Shown: positions 36,433 to 46,093, counted from the stretch's first letter. The stretch is DNA of 64,000 bases from Alphaproteobacteria bacterium (GCA_013289265.1 JABDAH010000003.1:1-64000), one strand, 5' to 3'. Notes: a model not told the origin generated them from the sequence alone. Translations and numbers: made by a program.

Positions 36433-37654
36433 AGATTACTCCGGTGATTGTCCACATTCCCAAACCATAATCCACTGAGTTAATAACAACCCCCGGCAAA
36501 TCACCAAAAAAAGCCGGTAGGCTGGCTGGTAATTCTGGTACTGTAACAGTAAAGGAACGCTTAACCCAAGGTGCGGGTGGCGGGTTCCAGGCCCCCTGAT
36601 AACCAGCCGGAGGAGATGGGGGCGGGTCATCTGAGGCTCGATTGATAGCACCCGGCCAATCCTGGGCCAGGTAACGCTTTGTTACAGCATCTATATCCGT
36701 TAAATTCTCAGGCCCACGTGGCGCAAGAGCCGGTAAGTTTATTTCCAGACTGGCGTTCAATCCTGTATCTGAAACGATTGAATTTTCAGGTGGGCGGCTA
36801 ATTCCCTTGGTGTGATCCCAGGCAGTTTTTAAATTACCGCCGCCACAATGCAGACTTGACATGCGCCAACCGGTAACAACCACAGGGATTTGAGCTAAAG
36901 TAGTGCGGCAAGCCTCAATAACATTCATGGCTGGGGGGGCGCTTTCCCATTTACGCTCCGGCGGCGGGTAAACAGGCTGTTGCTGTTGGAAGGGGTTGGA
37001 CTGTTCCCGTAGTTTTCTCAAATTATCTTCCTGAACCTGGCGCGCTTCTTCTTCGGCTTTCTTTTCGGTATAATACCAGCCACCGCCCAGAATGAGGATC
37101 AACCCGACAACTGAGGCAATACCAATAACAAAAACCCTTTTAGGTATGACAACAGGACGTAATTTGACGTCCGTCTTGTCATCCATAAGCAGGCTGATCG
37201 GCATCGTATCTGAGCCGGAAATAGCCCATGATTCAGGAGCATAGATGCGCTGCAAACCACCAAAACCGATTTCCTGCAATAACCGGTCGCGCGCTTCGGC
37301 TTCGTTCAGGAAAAACTGATCACCGTCAGGAACAATGAGATCATCACGCACAACCGTGATGACAATACCTTCGCGTAAACGAAAGGCGCCCGCCCATGAC
37401 CCCGGCTGCTGATTGGCAAGACAGGCCGCAAAAACCGGCATACCCGCTTTATGATGGGCCGCCATCTGGCCAAGACCGAATTGGGGCACGCGACCGTCTT
37501 TGTTACCGGCACGAAGCGCGTAAAAATCAGCCTGTTGGCCAGGTTGTTGGGCCGCTTCCTTAGCCGTTTGCGACAGGCGTCCGTTGGGGCTGTTTTCCCA
37601 ATAGAGGCCGACGGCGTATTCACGCCGGCCAACTGTGACGACGCCTGAACCCAT
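36416..37654 (-). CDS. Type IVb pilus accessory protein PilO2-like
   Basis: A 412-residue protein. The cytoplasmic N-terminal domain (1-165) has the PilO2 pattern (VTVGRREYAVGLYWE, FAACLANQQPGSWAGAFRL, VRDDLIVPDGDQFFLNE). A single transmembrane segment (about 175-195, VFVIGIASVVGLILILGGGWYY), a coiled charged stretch (196-215) and a periplasmic domain follow. It is a bitopic scaffold of the pilus machine, between PilN and PilP as in IncI plasmids. Confidence 0.85.
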   Translation of the reverse strand: MGSGVVTVGRREYAVGLYWENSPNGRLSQTAKEAAQQPGQQADFYALRAGNKDGRVPQFGLGQMAAHHKAGMPVFAACLANQQPGSWAGAFRLREGIVITVVRDDLIVPDGDQFFLNEAEARDRLLQEIGFGGLQRIYAPESWAISGSDTMPISLLMDDKTDVKLRPVVIPKRVFVIGIASVVGLILILGGGWYYTEKKAEEEARQVQEDNLRKLREQSNPFQQQQPVYPPPERKWESAPPAMNVIEACRTTLAQIPVVVTGWRMSSLHCGGGNLKTAWDHTKGISRPPENSIVSDTGLNASLEINLPALAPRGPENLTDIDAVTKRYLAQDWPGAINRASDDPPPSPPAGYQGAWNPPPAPWVKRSFTVTVPELPASLPAFFGDLPGVVINSVDYGLGMWTITGVIYENRT

Positions 37655-39381
37655 TAATCTTGCTCCGAATGGGGCTCTTCCAGCACTTGGGGCGTAATCG
37701 CCATAAACAGCATTGTATGCGTCCGACCGCTGGATGTACCGCCGCCAAGCATGTAGTTATAAGCATCACCCACGCCTTGGGAATTATGCTGCAAATCTTC
37801 TTCTTCAGCACCACCGAGAAGCAGCATCGAACCACTCTTCAAAATCGATTGCTGAACAAAGATACGGTTTTGTGTATTCGGTAATTGAATTGTCGCGCTG
37901 CCACTGGCGGCACCGGTGCAAGCTCCTTCGGCTCCATTACAAGAACCTGTGGTACTATTGAATGAACTCAATCCGTTGTTATCAATAACGCTTAGCGAGT
38001 ATTGCAATAGAATACGCCCATCGTCCAAAAGCCGGGGCGTCAATTGCACTGAGAAACCTTGGTGAATAGTGCCGGGCGTCAGCGAAGTCGTGCCAGTCGT
38101 CGTTGCGGTACCGGCTGAACTGGTGGATGAGGCCACATAGCCGATATCCTGGCCGACACGACGTGAAGCCGGGCGATTATTGAGCGTCACCAATGGAAAC
38201 TTGGCGACCTTTGTCGTATCGCCAATACCGGAAAGCGCAGTAAACACGTCGGTTACTTTGCCAACACCCTTGCTGAAACCGCCCTCAGGATTTGTGCCAA
38301 AAGAATTGTTCCCATCCAGCGTATTGGAAGGAAACGGGTTTAAAATAGCGACGCTCAGACTGCCTGCACCCGTAAATCCGCTTACAGAGCTTGGCGCAGA
38401 ACCACTAGCTATGTTTGCGCCAAAATTTTTCAAGCGATTTAAGACCGTGTTGAAGGAGACATTAAAGTCAGTACCCTCTTTTAACGTCACGCTATAAATC
38501 TCGACACTAATGGCAATCTGCCGTGACAGCCGTTCATTTTCCTTGGTTATATAATCCGCAACTGTCCGCATGATTTCAGGCGTCGTGGTAATTGTAACCG
38601 TACCAATGGATGGCGAGCTCACGATAGTGCCCGTACCCCCTAGCATCGAGGTCAAAATCTGATCCAGCTCGTCCCAATATTTGAAATCGATGGTGAATTT
38701 TGAGTTTTGGGTAATAGAACTTGTAGAACTACTACTACCACCACCAGATGACCCGCCGGAAGAACCGCCGCCGCCCTGATCATCCTGCATACCTTCAGAA
38801 ACGCTTTGCGTACCAGGTAGAGCCTCAACCACAAAAACGCGCGTTTCAAATCTTGTGATGGAGATTATCGAACCATCATAACGCCAGTTAACACCAAAAT
38901 AGCCAGCCGTTCTTTCCAATAAACCCGACAAAGGGCCTTCGTAGGCGACAGGCATTGCATTCTTGCTTGCCGTAGCACTCGCCGCTCCGGCAGCACCGCC
39001 GCCGCCGTCAGCAACGCGCACAGGTATGCCCGTTTGAACACTGACCGCGTTGGCAATATCGGCAATAGTCATCGGTTCCGAAGACACCAAAGTGATGCCG
39101 CGATCCACTTCATATTTGGAGGGCAATGGCAATCCACGATGCATATGCATGGCAGAGGTACCGGCCCAGGCCTTATTGGTAACAACTAAAGGATTGTAGC
39201 GCTTAACGGGCGCATATTTATTCATATCCTGCATGGCCTGCTGTGCTTCGGAGGCATGCTGATCAATACCCGCGCGCGGTTTTTCATCGTTGCAGGCGGC
39301 AAGTCCGGCAATCAGAGCAAACCCAAGAACAAGTAAGCGCGCCGAAGCCGGGCGACAGAAGCGGGTATCGGTATTCGTCAT
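37654..39381 (-). CDS. Type IVb pilus secretin lipoprotein PilN-like
   Basis: A 575-residue outer membrane secretin. I place the start at ATG 39381, with GGAG upstream, rather than GTG 39396. The signal peptide ends in a lipobox (GLAAC), so the protein is lipidated. A STN-like N0 domain (about 90-180), a Ser/Gly-rich linker (215-240) and the secretin core (about 250-570; VASSTSSAGT..., LLDDGRILLQYSLS, QSILKSGSMLLLGGAE) follow. It forms the pilus exit pore. One-base overlap with the PilO2-like start. Confidence 0.92.
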   Translation of the reverse strand: MTNTDTRFCRPASARLLVLGFALIAGLAACNDEKPRAGIDQHASEAQQAMQDMNKYAPVKRYNPLVVTNKAWAGTSAMHMHRGLPLPSKYEVDRGITLVSSEPMTIADIANAVSVQTGIPVRVADGGGGAAGAASATASKNAMPVAYEGPLSGLLERTAGYFGVNWRYDGSIISITRFETRVFVVEALPGTQSVSEGMQDDQGGGGSSGGSSGGGSSSSTSSITQNSKFTIDFKYWDELDQILTSMLGGTGTIVSSPSIGTVTITTTPEIMRTVADYITKENERLSRQIAISVEIYSVTLKEGTDFNVSFNTVLNRLKNFGANIASGSAPSSVSGFTGAGSLSVAILNPFPSNTLDGNNSFGTNPEGGFSKGVGKVTDVFTALSGIGDTTKVAKFPLVTLNNRPASRRVGQDIGYVASSTSSAGTATTTGTTSLTPGTIHQGFSVQLTPRLLDDGRILLQYSLSVIDNNGLSSFNSTTGSCNGAEGACTGAASGSATIQLPNTQNRIFVQQSILKSGSMLLLGGAEEEDLQHNSQGVGDAYNYMLGGGTSSGRTHTMLFMAITPQVLEEPHSEQD

Positions 39382-39395
39382 CGGAAAACTCCGCA

Positions 39396-40385
39396 CTAAT
39401 TGCTGTTGCTATTGCCGCGCGTCTGAACGAGCAAAACCTTGAGGCCAAGGCCAGGATTGGTGTGTAATTCGGCAATAGGCTGAGGATGGGCATCCTCAAA
39501 ACCAGTCAGAAGATTTCGGACGGCCTCTTCGAATGTGCCTGTAAAGCTGAAAGAAGCCTGCAACGGATAGTCATATTCCGCCATCCAGTTCAATTCGATA
39601 TGTACGCGCTGGGCCCAGGCTTCGATTGTTTTATGCAACGTATCGCCACGCTCAGCCTGCCACTGCTCAACAGCCGGTTCTCTATCAATAACGATCGGCG
39701 CAGGTGCAATGCCCCCGGCTGGCGCATTGATGGTGCCAACTTGTTCAATCGGCGGCAAAGCAGGAGTGGTTGCAGCCATCACGCCCGCGCCAATGTGGCC
39801 GACAGCAACCATCTGGCCCTGTTCACGCATGGCAAGCCCCGCAGGATCAAGCGCGTCGCGCAAAGTATCGCGCCAGGACTTGCCGCCCTGGAAAGAAACC
39901 AGAACGCCGAGATCAACATCAGGGTCAACAGAGAAACCATAACCAGCCGGCAAAATCTGGCGTAGCGCCACAGCCAGAGGCACCTGTTTGGCAAAGCCGT
40001 GAACAACATCGGATTGCGGCGCAACTGAAAGTGTGGATATCGAAGGCAATGAAGGCGTCGCAACTGCACCGCCAATCGTCGTGACTGCTGTCGTCGGAGC
40101 AGGTAAAGCAACAGAACCCATAGGCATAGGGGTCGGGGCGTGGGGAGACATCGACGGCATTGTGTCGCCGATAATGACGGGTGAAATAATTTCAGGTGCA
40201 GCGGTCGCTGTCGACGGCATTCTGCTTAAGGGGGCCAAAGGAACAGGAGCTGGCGCCATCATGACCTGATTGTTATCAGCAGGAGCTACCCATTGAAATC
40301 CGGCCATCGCTGGTGTCGGCAGGGCTAAAAACCCAAGAGCAAAGAAGGCAACAGTGGCAGAAGTAAAATAAAGCCGATTCGGCAT
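39396..40385 (-). CDS. PilL/TcpQ-like periplasmic pilus protein
   Basis: A 329-residue exported protein: signal peptide (1-28, ending PAMAG), a Pro/Ala-rich linker, a STN-like segment (about 128-190, KQVPLAVALRQILPAGYGFSVDPDV) and a C-terminal TcpQ-type domain (about 235-320: AERGDTLHKTIEAWAQRV, NWMAEYDYPLQASFSFTGTFEEAV). Such proteins help localise the secretin (TcpQ for TcpC, PilL in IncI). It is the first of the pilus genes, 170 bases after icmT. Confidence 0.85.
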   Translation of the reverse strand: MPNRLYFTSATVAFFALGFLALPTPAMAGFQWVAPADNNQVMMAPAPVPLAPLSRMPSTATAAPEIISPVIIGDTMPSMSPHAPTPMPMGSVALPAPTTAVTTIGGAVATPSLPSISTLSVAPQSDVVHGFAKQVPLAVALRQILPAGYGFSVDPDVDLGVLVSFQGGKSWRDTLRDALDPAGLAMREQGQMVAVGHIGAGVMAATTPALPPIEQVGTINAPAGGIAPAPIVIDREPAVEQWQAERGDTLHKTIEAWAQRVHIELNWMAEYDYPLQASFSFTGTFEEAVRNLLTGFEDAHPQPIAELHTNPGLGLKVLLVQTRGNSNSN

Positions 40386-40555
40386 GCTTGAGCTCTTTCC
40401 TGGCGAATCAATACCGAGGGGATGTTAAGGGATGAATTTAAAACCGACAATAGATACGGGCTGACGGTACAGGAAAGCAGTTTTTTTGCAAGTGCGTTGT
40501 GTTTTTTGAGTCACAGAAAAAAACCTGCCCTAGGCTTTTGATTTTTTAGCTAAAA

Positions 40556-40825
40556 TCAGCCCTCAAAATCAATCCAGCGGCGGAGATTTTTACGGTTACC
40601 GGCCGGACGTTTACGCCCCAAAAACCAGCTGCGTAATGCCCGCAAAGAAGCCTCAAACGTCAAGCCTCTGCGTTCCAGAATCCAGAAAATCAGCATAACA
40701 ACCAGCGCCAGAACAAAAGTCCAGGGCCGCGCATGCAGCAGGAAAATGAGGATAGCGACGAAGGCACGCGCATCCAGAGCGCCAAATCGCGCCGGTTTTT
40801 GTGTATTGCGCCAATGTGTATCCAT
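40556..40825 (-). CDS. icmT: IcmT/TraK-like type IV secretion protein
   Basis: An 89-residue membrane protein matching IcmT in length and in the signature WRNTQKPARFGALDARAFVAILIFLLHARPWTF. One or two transmembrane segments cover residues 25-55, and the C-terminus is basic. I take ATG 40825; the frame begins at a TTG at 40840 overlapping the DotB stop. IcmT is an essential small part of the Dot/Icm (I-type) system, and its gene follows dotB here as traK follows traJ on IncI plasmids. Confidence 0.88.
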   Translation of the reverse strand: MDTHWRNTQKPARFGALDARAFVAILIFLLHARPWTFVLALVVMLIFWILERRGLTFEASLRALRSWFLGRKRPAGNRKNLRRWIDFEG

Positions 40826-40836
40826 CGAACCTGCGC

Positions 40837-42039
40837 TCAAATCTCGTCTAGTGCATCGTCGTCGATATCATCGGTTTCTTCGCCGCCAGCACCCTTGGCC
40901 AGCAACAAATAAGTGCGGCGATCGATAACCCCGCCTTTGTAGGCATTGGTGGCGGTCTGCTCCATGGTCTGCCCGTATTTTTGCAGCAACCGTTGCGTTT
41001 CCAGCGTCCAGCGTTCAATTGGTTTTTCCAATAGATACTCGCGGATTTTTTCGTCGAATACCAAAAACTCACGCAAACCCAAACGCCCGCCACCGACTTT
41101 TGGCACCAGAACCTGCGTTACAATGAGGCGCATGGTTTCCATCATCGCGTAGGCACGTTCTGTGCGTTCGCTCGGGTCAAACACACTCACCATGCGGCGC
41201 ACAGTCGCAGCAACACCGATCGTGTGAACGGTGGAATAAACCAGATGGCCCGTCTGCCCCGCTTCAATAGCAGCCGTCACCGTTTCGCGGTCACGCGCTT
41301 CGCCGACCAGAATAATATTGGGTTTGCGGCGCAGAGCATTCCTCACACCAGCGGCAAATGTCGGCAAGTGGCGCGGAATTTCCGACTGGGCCACCAGAGA
41401 ATGCGGGCCGGTGATCGCGTCGTAAACATATTCGATCGGCGCTTCGTAGGTCAGCATTTTACCGCAACCTTCTTCGCGTTCCACCAGCATGCGGCAACCT
41501 GCCGCCAGCAATGTCGATTTACCACTGCCCGTAGGACCCGTTACCAGCACGAGGCCCTGACGCGGGGCCCAGTTATCGATAATTTTTTGCTCCACGCCCA
41601 AATCTTTCAGCGTCGGCGGCAAGGACGGCAAAACGCGCAGCGTGATTTGCACAGAGTCGCGGCCGCGGCTGATAACCGCGGTTATATTGACGCGAAAACG
41701 CAGCCTTGTATTACGGTCGGGTCGCACTTCGTAAGACAGATCGAGGTCGCGGCCTGAAGCAAGCTTGGCCATCGCATCCGCGCCGTAAAGCTTGCCGAGA
41801 ATATTGGCCATATCGGCGGAATCGAGGCTGCGGCGCGTAACAGGAAACAGCGTGCCGTCAACTTCGATATAAATCGGACGATCAGTTTGAAACGTTATGT
41901 CACTGGCGCGTTGCAGAGCGCCCCATTGCAACATGCTGTCCAGATCTTCTTCGGACATGCGCAAAGGCTCGGCCGGCCACGTGCCGATACGCACCGCCAT
42001 TTCATTGATATCGACATTTACCGTGTGGCTGGTGTCCAT
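40837..42039 (-). CDS. dotB: Dot/Icm-type secretion ATPase DotB/TraJ
   Basis: A 400-residue hexameric ATPase of the PilT/GspE superfamily. The N-terminal domain (LDSMLQWGALQRASDITFQ) is followed by Walker A GPTGSGKST (about 165-173), the Asp box, Walker B IILVGEARD and the His box SGKST...TGHLVYSTVHT. The match to DotB/TraJ includes the length and the adjacency to DotC. The C-terminal tail is acidic (DDIDDDALDEI). DotB powers substrate export or pilus dynamics in I-type systems. Its start overlaps the DotC stop by 22 bases. Confidence 0.93.
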   Translation of the reverse strand: MDTSHTVNVDINEMAVRIGTWPAEPLRMSEEDLDSMLQWGALQRASDITFQTDRPIYIEVDGTLFPVTRRSLDSADMANILGKLYGADAMAKLASGRDLDLSYEVRPDRNTRLRFRVNITAVISRGRDSVQITLRVLPSLPPTLKDLGVEQKIIDNWAPRQGLVLVTGPTGSGKSTLLAAGCRMLVEREEGCGKMLTYEAPIEYVYDAITGPHSLVAQSEIPRHLPTFAAGVRNALRRKPNIILVGEARDRETVTAAIEAGQTGHLVYSTVHTIGVAATVRRMVSVFDPSERTERAYAMMETMRLIVTQVLVPKVGGGRLGLREFLVFDEKIREYLLEKPIERWTLETQRLLQKYGQTMEQTATNAYKGGVIDRRTYLLLAKGAGGEETDDIDDDALDEI

Positions 42040-42923
42040 GCATCGCTCCGCGGAATCAGCGCCGATGGGCCCGTGATGGTCACGCCCTTGTCGCCGATAC
42101 GCATTTCCTGACCGCCGCCCGTAATCCCGCGATCGTCAGCCAGCGCGTAAGGCGGCGAGATCATTCCCTGTGCCAGCAGTTCGCGGTAACGGATCATGCC
42201 AACATAATCGCTAGTCAGGCGGTCAAGATCGGCTTCGAAAGTTTCTTCAGCTTGCTTCACGCCAGCCTCCCAACCTTCTTTGATGTAAGCGCGCCATGCG
42301 GCACGTTCTTCATCATCCTTCGGTAACAACAAACCAGGCGGCGGATCGACCCGGCCCCAGTCACGTTCCAGATACAAATGCCAGTTGCGCGGCGCGGTTA
42401 CAATGCGGGCAACACGGTTGATACGGTAAATGCGGTCGGCGACGGCAGCGGCCTGACCACCAGCATTCACGAGCACGGCACGTTGCGCTTCGGATACAAC
42501 GGGTGGCTCAATCAGCAAGCCTGATGGTGCTGCAATCAACAACCGCGCAAAGCTGTAAGTCTTGTTCATGCTGATGTCATATTCAGCAAGGCGGCGCTGG
42601 ATTTCAAAAGTGCGGTATGCAAGGCCGCCGCGGGCGCCGTAAGAAAGCGCAGCTTCGCGCAAAGCATCGCTGCGGATTTTCAGGCCTAGCTGGTCGGATT
42701 TAATCTCATCGCCGTTCGAAGCTTGCTCTTGCAGATCGCGCATCACGGGCGGTGGTGGCGATGGGCCGTTATCGGTTTGCTCCGAACTGGACGGCGAAAA
42801 TGGCGGCCCCGCAGGCGTATCACTAGCCACCGCTACTGGAGGTAAAGCCAGCAGTGCGGCAAGGCAGACAGTGGCACTGTAAAAACGCACAGCCTTTGAT
42901 GCGGTAAAACTATTTAATTTCAT
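42018..42923 (-). CDS. dotC: Dot/Icm-type secretion protein DotC/TraI
   Basis: A 301-residue exported protein: signal peptide (about 1-34), a short Ser/Pro-rich stretch, then the DotC domain (65-290) with RSDALREAALSYGARGGLAYRT, SFARLLIAAPSGLLIEPPVV and NWHLYLERDW. In Legionella DotC is an outer-membrane lipoprotein that with DotD positions DotH. A lipobox cysteine is not evident here; the signal ends AVASD, a difference worth noting. Overlaps DotD by 14 bases. Confidence 0.9.
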   Translation of the reverse strand: MKLNSFTASKAVRFYSATVCLAALLALPPVAVASDTPAGPPFSPSSSEQTDNGPSPPPPVMRDLQEQASNGDEIKSDQLGLKIRSDALREAALSYGARGGLAYRTFEIQRRLAEYDISMNKTYSFARLLIAAPSGLLIEPPVVSEAQRAVLVNAGGQAAAVADRIYRINRVARIVTAPRNWHLYLERDWGRVDPPPGLLLPKDDEERAAWRAYIKEGWEAGVKQAEETFEADLDRLTSDYVGMIRYRELLAQGMISPPYALADDRGITGGGQEMRIGDKGVTITGPSALIPRSDAWTPATR

Positions 42924-43455
42924 TGGCGCGAATTTCGTGAGAATTCATCACAGGCGTAGCAGGTACGGATTGATCTGCGGCGGAGTAACGTATTTCGACG
43001 TAGCCGCCTGCGCCGTCAACCGACATATCAGCGCGGTGCCCGGCCTGCAAACCGATATCGCGCAGAACATGGATGATGGGCTGCTGATAGGCATCGACAA
43101 TAACCGTCAGCGGTACGGGAGGCAGATTACCCTTTACCCGGAAACGAAGCCCCGCTTTTTCCGCCAAGGCTTTTGTCACCTGTTCGATAGGTCCGGACCA
43201 GCGGATCGTCACAGGCTGCATCAGATTGGCTGGCACATTGCTGTAATCTTCGGCAGGCGGCGGTGTGGGGCTGCATTGCTGTTCGATGCCGACAATAGTG
43301 TCCAGCGCCTTGGAGGCTTTGTCGGCTGCCAGAGATAATTTGACCGTGACGATATCCGGCTCTGCCGCTACCGGCATAACCATTGTTTGTCCGTCAGCAC
43401 AACCCGCCAGCAAGGCAAGGCTTCCGCAGAAAAGGAGGAGTTTGGATCTTGTCAT
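42910..43455 (-). CDS. dotD: Dot/Icm-type lipoprotein DotD/TraH
   Basis: A lipoprotein of 181 residues with a clear lipobox (LLAGC at about residue 18). The C-terminal domain (about 85-165) has the DotD/TraH pattern: a helix (IEQVTKALAEKAGLRF), a PPVPLTVIVDAYQQPIIHVLRDIGLQAG core and VEIRYSA strands, resembling a secretin N0 fold. I take ATG 43455 over 43479. DotD recruits DotH with DotC to the outer membrane ring. This gene begins the dotD-dotC-dotB-icmT order shared with IncI traH-I-J-K. Confidence 0.88.
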   Translation of the reverse strand: MTRSKLLLFCGSLALLAGCADGQTMVMPVAAEPDIVTVKLSLAADKASKALDTIVGIEQQCSPTPPPAEDYSNVPANLMQPVTIRWSGPIEQVTKALAEKAGLRFRVKGNLPPVPLTVIVDAYQQPIIHVLRDIGLQAGHRADMSVDGAGGYVEIRYSAADQSVPATPVMNSHEIRANEIK

Positions 43456-43546
43456 GGTCACCACGTGATCATCAGCCAATAGTTAAAGACAGAATTTCTT
43501 ATACAACGAATCATTTCCATAAACTTAAGGAGATTTTACGCCCCTG

Positions 43547-43831
43547 TCATCTAGCCTTCAGAAACTGAACGGCAAAACCAAGAAAGCAGACGGCGGGCAA
43601 TAAGACCAGCCCCCCGGTAAACCACCGCCCCGTCAGCAGAAAATAAAGGGCTACGACAAATAAACCGCTGGCAGCTATGCCGTAAACAACCGAAGCTGCC
43701 GGTAATGTCGCGTGCGGAACGGGGGTAGAGATTAAAGGCGTGATTTGCCCCTCTACCCGCTTGACCGGCAACGTATTACCCTTCACCGCAGGCGGCGCTT
43801 GAGGCAGGATTTTTTCCAGCCATCCCGCCAT
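43547..43831 (-). CDS. Small membrane protein in the secretion locus
   Basis: 94 residues with two hydrophobic segments (about 45-65 and 68-88) after a polar N-terminal part. No family recognised. Its start overlaps the stop of the DsbC-like gene by one base, so it is part of the same operon and presumably a membrane accessory of the machine. Confidence 0.6.
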   Translation of the reverse strand: MAGWLEKILPQAPPAVKGNTLPVKRVEGQITPLISTPVPHATLPAASVVYGIAASGLFVVALYFLLTGRWFTGGLVLLPAVCFLGFAVQFLKAR

Positions 43832-44730
43832 TAAGGCACCAGATCGGTAAGGATAGCGGAGACTTTCTCAGGTTCGCCCGCAACAATCTTTACCTTGCCG
43901 TCCTTGCCGCGATAAACCATGTAGGGCGTCTGATTGATTTTCCAGTTATCGATCAAGGTATGATTGGCACGCAGCGCCGCAATAGTTGGGGCGTCAGGAA
44001 CGCCAGCCAGTTGGGCTTTATCGCCGGCAACATATTTATCCCATGCAGTCATTGGGTCGGCGGCATGCAGCAGCTGCCCTCCGGCGCGTTCATTATCGCT
44101 GTCCGGCGCTGCGATCGGGATCATGCGCAACTGCACGGTATTTTTCATAACGGCATCGCGCAGGACGCGCCATGTCGCCTGGCAATGCGGGCAATTGACA
44201 TCCATCACCATCAGGATCTGCGGCTTGCCGCTACCCAAGGTCACGCCGCTGGCAGCGGATAGTTCCTGATACAGCCGTTCGCCGGGCGAAAGGGAAACGG
44301 TAGGCATCGGGGCTGCGGGCGCAGCAGCAACTGCAGCTGGCGGCGCCACTGGCGTTCCAACCTGATTAATTGATTGCTGTTCTCGGGAAGCGTTCTCCAT
44401 CAAAGCGGCGACTTCCTTATTGCTATCCAGCAAAGCTTTGACTTGAACGCTGCTGATGCTCTCGCCGTTCTCACCGAACATGGCGCCAATCAAAACCGCT
44501 TTTTTATCAGCAGTGCTGTAGGCGATTTGGACGCGGCCATCCTTGACGATAAACCAGCCATCAAGCCCGTCGCGCGTACCCAGATAATACATCTTGGCGC
44601 CCATCTTGATGATGTTGGCAAGAATAGGATTGGCGGCAGGATCGGGCGTTGTTGCCGCAGCTTCTGCCAGCGTTACAGTCGATGCCAGTAAAACCAGAAC
44701 CAGCAATGTTTTTTGAACGAAGGATTTCAT
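43831..44730 (-). CDS. DsbC-like periplasmic thiol-disulfide oxidoreductase
   Basis: A 299-residue exported protein (signal peptide about 1-24, ending AEA). The C-terminal thioredoxin-fold domain (from about residue 145) carries the active-site motif CPHC in MVMDVNCPHCQATWRVLRDAV, preceded by a helical linker as in DsbC/DsbG. A cis-Pro position is present in NQTPYMVYRGKDG. It probably isomerises disulfides of exported proteins; several Cys-containing exported proteins (47.7-49.8 kb) and prepilins (30.3-32.4 kb) of the same locus are likely clients. Confidence 0.88.
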   Translation of the reverse strand: MKSFVQKTLLVLVLLASTVTLAEAAATTPDPAANPILANIIKMGAKMYYLGTRDGLDGWFIVKDGRVQIAYSTADKKAVLIGAMFGENGESISSVQVKALLDSNKEVAALMENASREQQSINQVGTPVAPPAAVAAAPAAPMPTVSLSPGERLYQELSAASGVTLGSGKPQILMVMDVNCPHCQATWRVLRDAVMKNTVQLRMIPIAAPDSDNERAGGQLLHAADPMTAWDKYVAGDKAQLAGVPDAPTIAALRANHTLIDNWKINQTPYMVYRGKDGKVKIVAGEPEKVSAILTDLVP

Positions 44731-44772
44731 AGGAGAGCCTGTCTGCCCTTAACGGCCGTTAGCTGCGCCCGC

Positions 44773-45222
44773 TTACCGTTGCGCATATTCGTAATAATGC
44801 AACGGCGCGTCATGTTTCACCAGACCCTTGTGATCCATCGCGGAAACAACACGGTTGGCGTAACGCGAACCCTCGCCGGGTGTTGCTGAATGATAGTAAG
44901 CAATACCGCGGTAATAGCTGCCGGTTTCGGCAATTTTCTGTTTTAAAATCCACGCAGCGACATGGACATTGACACAGCCATCGTCGCGCAGCCAGACATG
45001 GGCTGTGCGTTCATTGACGTGCCAGAGCTTGGCCAGTTGTGGCACCCAACGCGTATTGACCTGCATAGGACCCAGATCATAGGTACCGTTGAAATTTGGC
45101 CCGGCGGCTTGGCCAATATGACCGCCTTCAACCTGCATGATGCCGATCATGATCGCAGGCGGCACCTGATAGGTGTTCGATGCCAGCATCAAACAGGCGG
45201 CAAGAGCTTGGGCGGTTAGCAT
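44773..45222 (-). CDS. Lytic transglycosylase-like (SLT-type) protein
   Basis: About 149 residues with a signal segment (MLTAQALAACLMLA) and an SLT-fold catalytic region: IGIMQVEGGHIGQAAG (catalytic Glu), YDLGPMQVNTRWVPQL, and AAWILKQK...YYRGIAYYHSATPGEGSRYANRV. The long frame up to 45393 is excluded because AAAGG lies upstream of ATG 45222 and the upstream residues are unlike a protein N-terminus. Such enzymes open the cell wall for secretion or pilus machines, like VirB1 and PilT of IncI. Confidence 0.85.
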   Translation of the reverse strand: MLTAQALAACLMLASNTYQVPPAIMIGIMQVEGGHIGQAAGPNFNGTYDLGPMQVNTRWVPQLAKLWHVNERTAHVWLRDDGCVNVHVAAWILKQKIAETGSYYRGIAYYHSATPGEGSRYANRVVSAMDHKGLVKHDAPLHYYEYAQR

Positions 45223-45235
45223 GCGGATACCTTTA

Positions 45236-46093
45236 TCATGACTGCCATCCTTCGCCGTCAAGCTGCGCAGAGCTCGGCACTTCCAGGTAAGTCGCCAGCG
45301 TCGCCAGCATGGCCATGCGTTGATTGAATGCCTGCCAGACCTGCGCCATCGGTACAATCTGCCCGTGCTGCGCAAAGTAAGCGGCGCGGTCATCCGGGTT
45401 CATATAAAGCAGGCGGTCGGCTTCGGCATAATGCGATTCCGTATAGATCTGGCCCGATGCTTTTAGCACGTTCCAGCATAGCAACCGCCATTGTTCCGGC
45501 GTACAGCCTGCAGGCGCCAGCGCGCGCGTCACTTGATCAGCGGTTTTAATCAGCTTTTCCGCTACTTCTGCCAGCAGACCATGTTCGGCGCGGCCAAAGG
45601 AATATTGCGCAATAGCGCCTACGACAGGCACCATGGCTTCCATCATCTTCGCGCGAAATGTCGCCACCGTATTGGGGATCGGCTCGTTACCCGCAGGAAT
45701 CTGCGCCTTAAACTTGCTCTGCAATTCAATTGCGATGCTGGATAATTTCTGCGCCTGCTCCGGCGGCAAAGGCTGGCCCGTTGCCTTGAAATGCGCGGCG
45801 ACAACCTGACTGGCGGCACCCGCCAGCGACCAGCGTACCCAGGCGTCCAGCTGATCTTCTTCCGCGCCCAGTTGCGAGGCAAGTTCACGGCTTAAATTGA
45901 CGGTGCTGTCGATTAGCGCACTGAATTGTTCTGAATTGGCGCCTGCTGAAGGTTTGCCTTCGCCCGCAGCTGCGTTGGAAGCTTCGGTCAAAGCCGTCAA
46001 CAAAGGCATGCCCACCTGACGGAAAGTCAAAAGCAGTGTCTGCATCCGCGCTTGCGATGCTGCATCCCGGTTTTGCTGAGGTCCATCGGCCAT
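45236..46093 (-). CDS. Protein of unknown function in the secretion locus
   Basis: A 285-residue helical, soluble protein without signal peptide. It contains long amphipathic helices (LLLTFRQVGMPLLTALTEA; FRAKMMEAMVPVVGAIAQYSF) and two cysteines. I do not recognise a family. Its stop is 13 bases from the transglycosylase start, so it is probably a cytoplasmic component or regulator of the same machine. Confidence 0.6.
   Translation of the reverse strand: MADGPQQNRDAASQARMQTLLLTFRQVGMPLLTALTEASNAAAGEGKPSAGANSEQFSALIDSTVNLSRELASQLGAEEDQLDAWVRWSLAGAASQVVAAHFKATGQPLPPEQAQKLSSIAIELQSKFKAQIPAGNEPIPNTVATFRAKMMEAMVPVVGAIAQYSFGRAEHGLLAEVAEKLIKTADQVTRALAPAGCTPEQWRLLCWNVLKASGQIYTESHYAEADRLLYMNPDDRAAYFAQHGQIVPMAQVWQAFNQRMAMLATLATYLEVPSSAQLDGEGWQS

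Noticed and set aside
41224-41757. Plus-strand frame of 177 codons opposite dotB
   Set aside because: Shadow frame of a strongly conserved ATPase; its Arg/His/Gln-rich composition is typical of antisense frames.
45223-45393. Arg/Trp-rich N-terminal extension of the transglycosylase
   Set aside because: It overlaps the preceding gene, and a ribosome site plus signal peptide mark ATG 45222 as the start.
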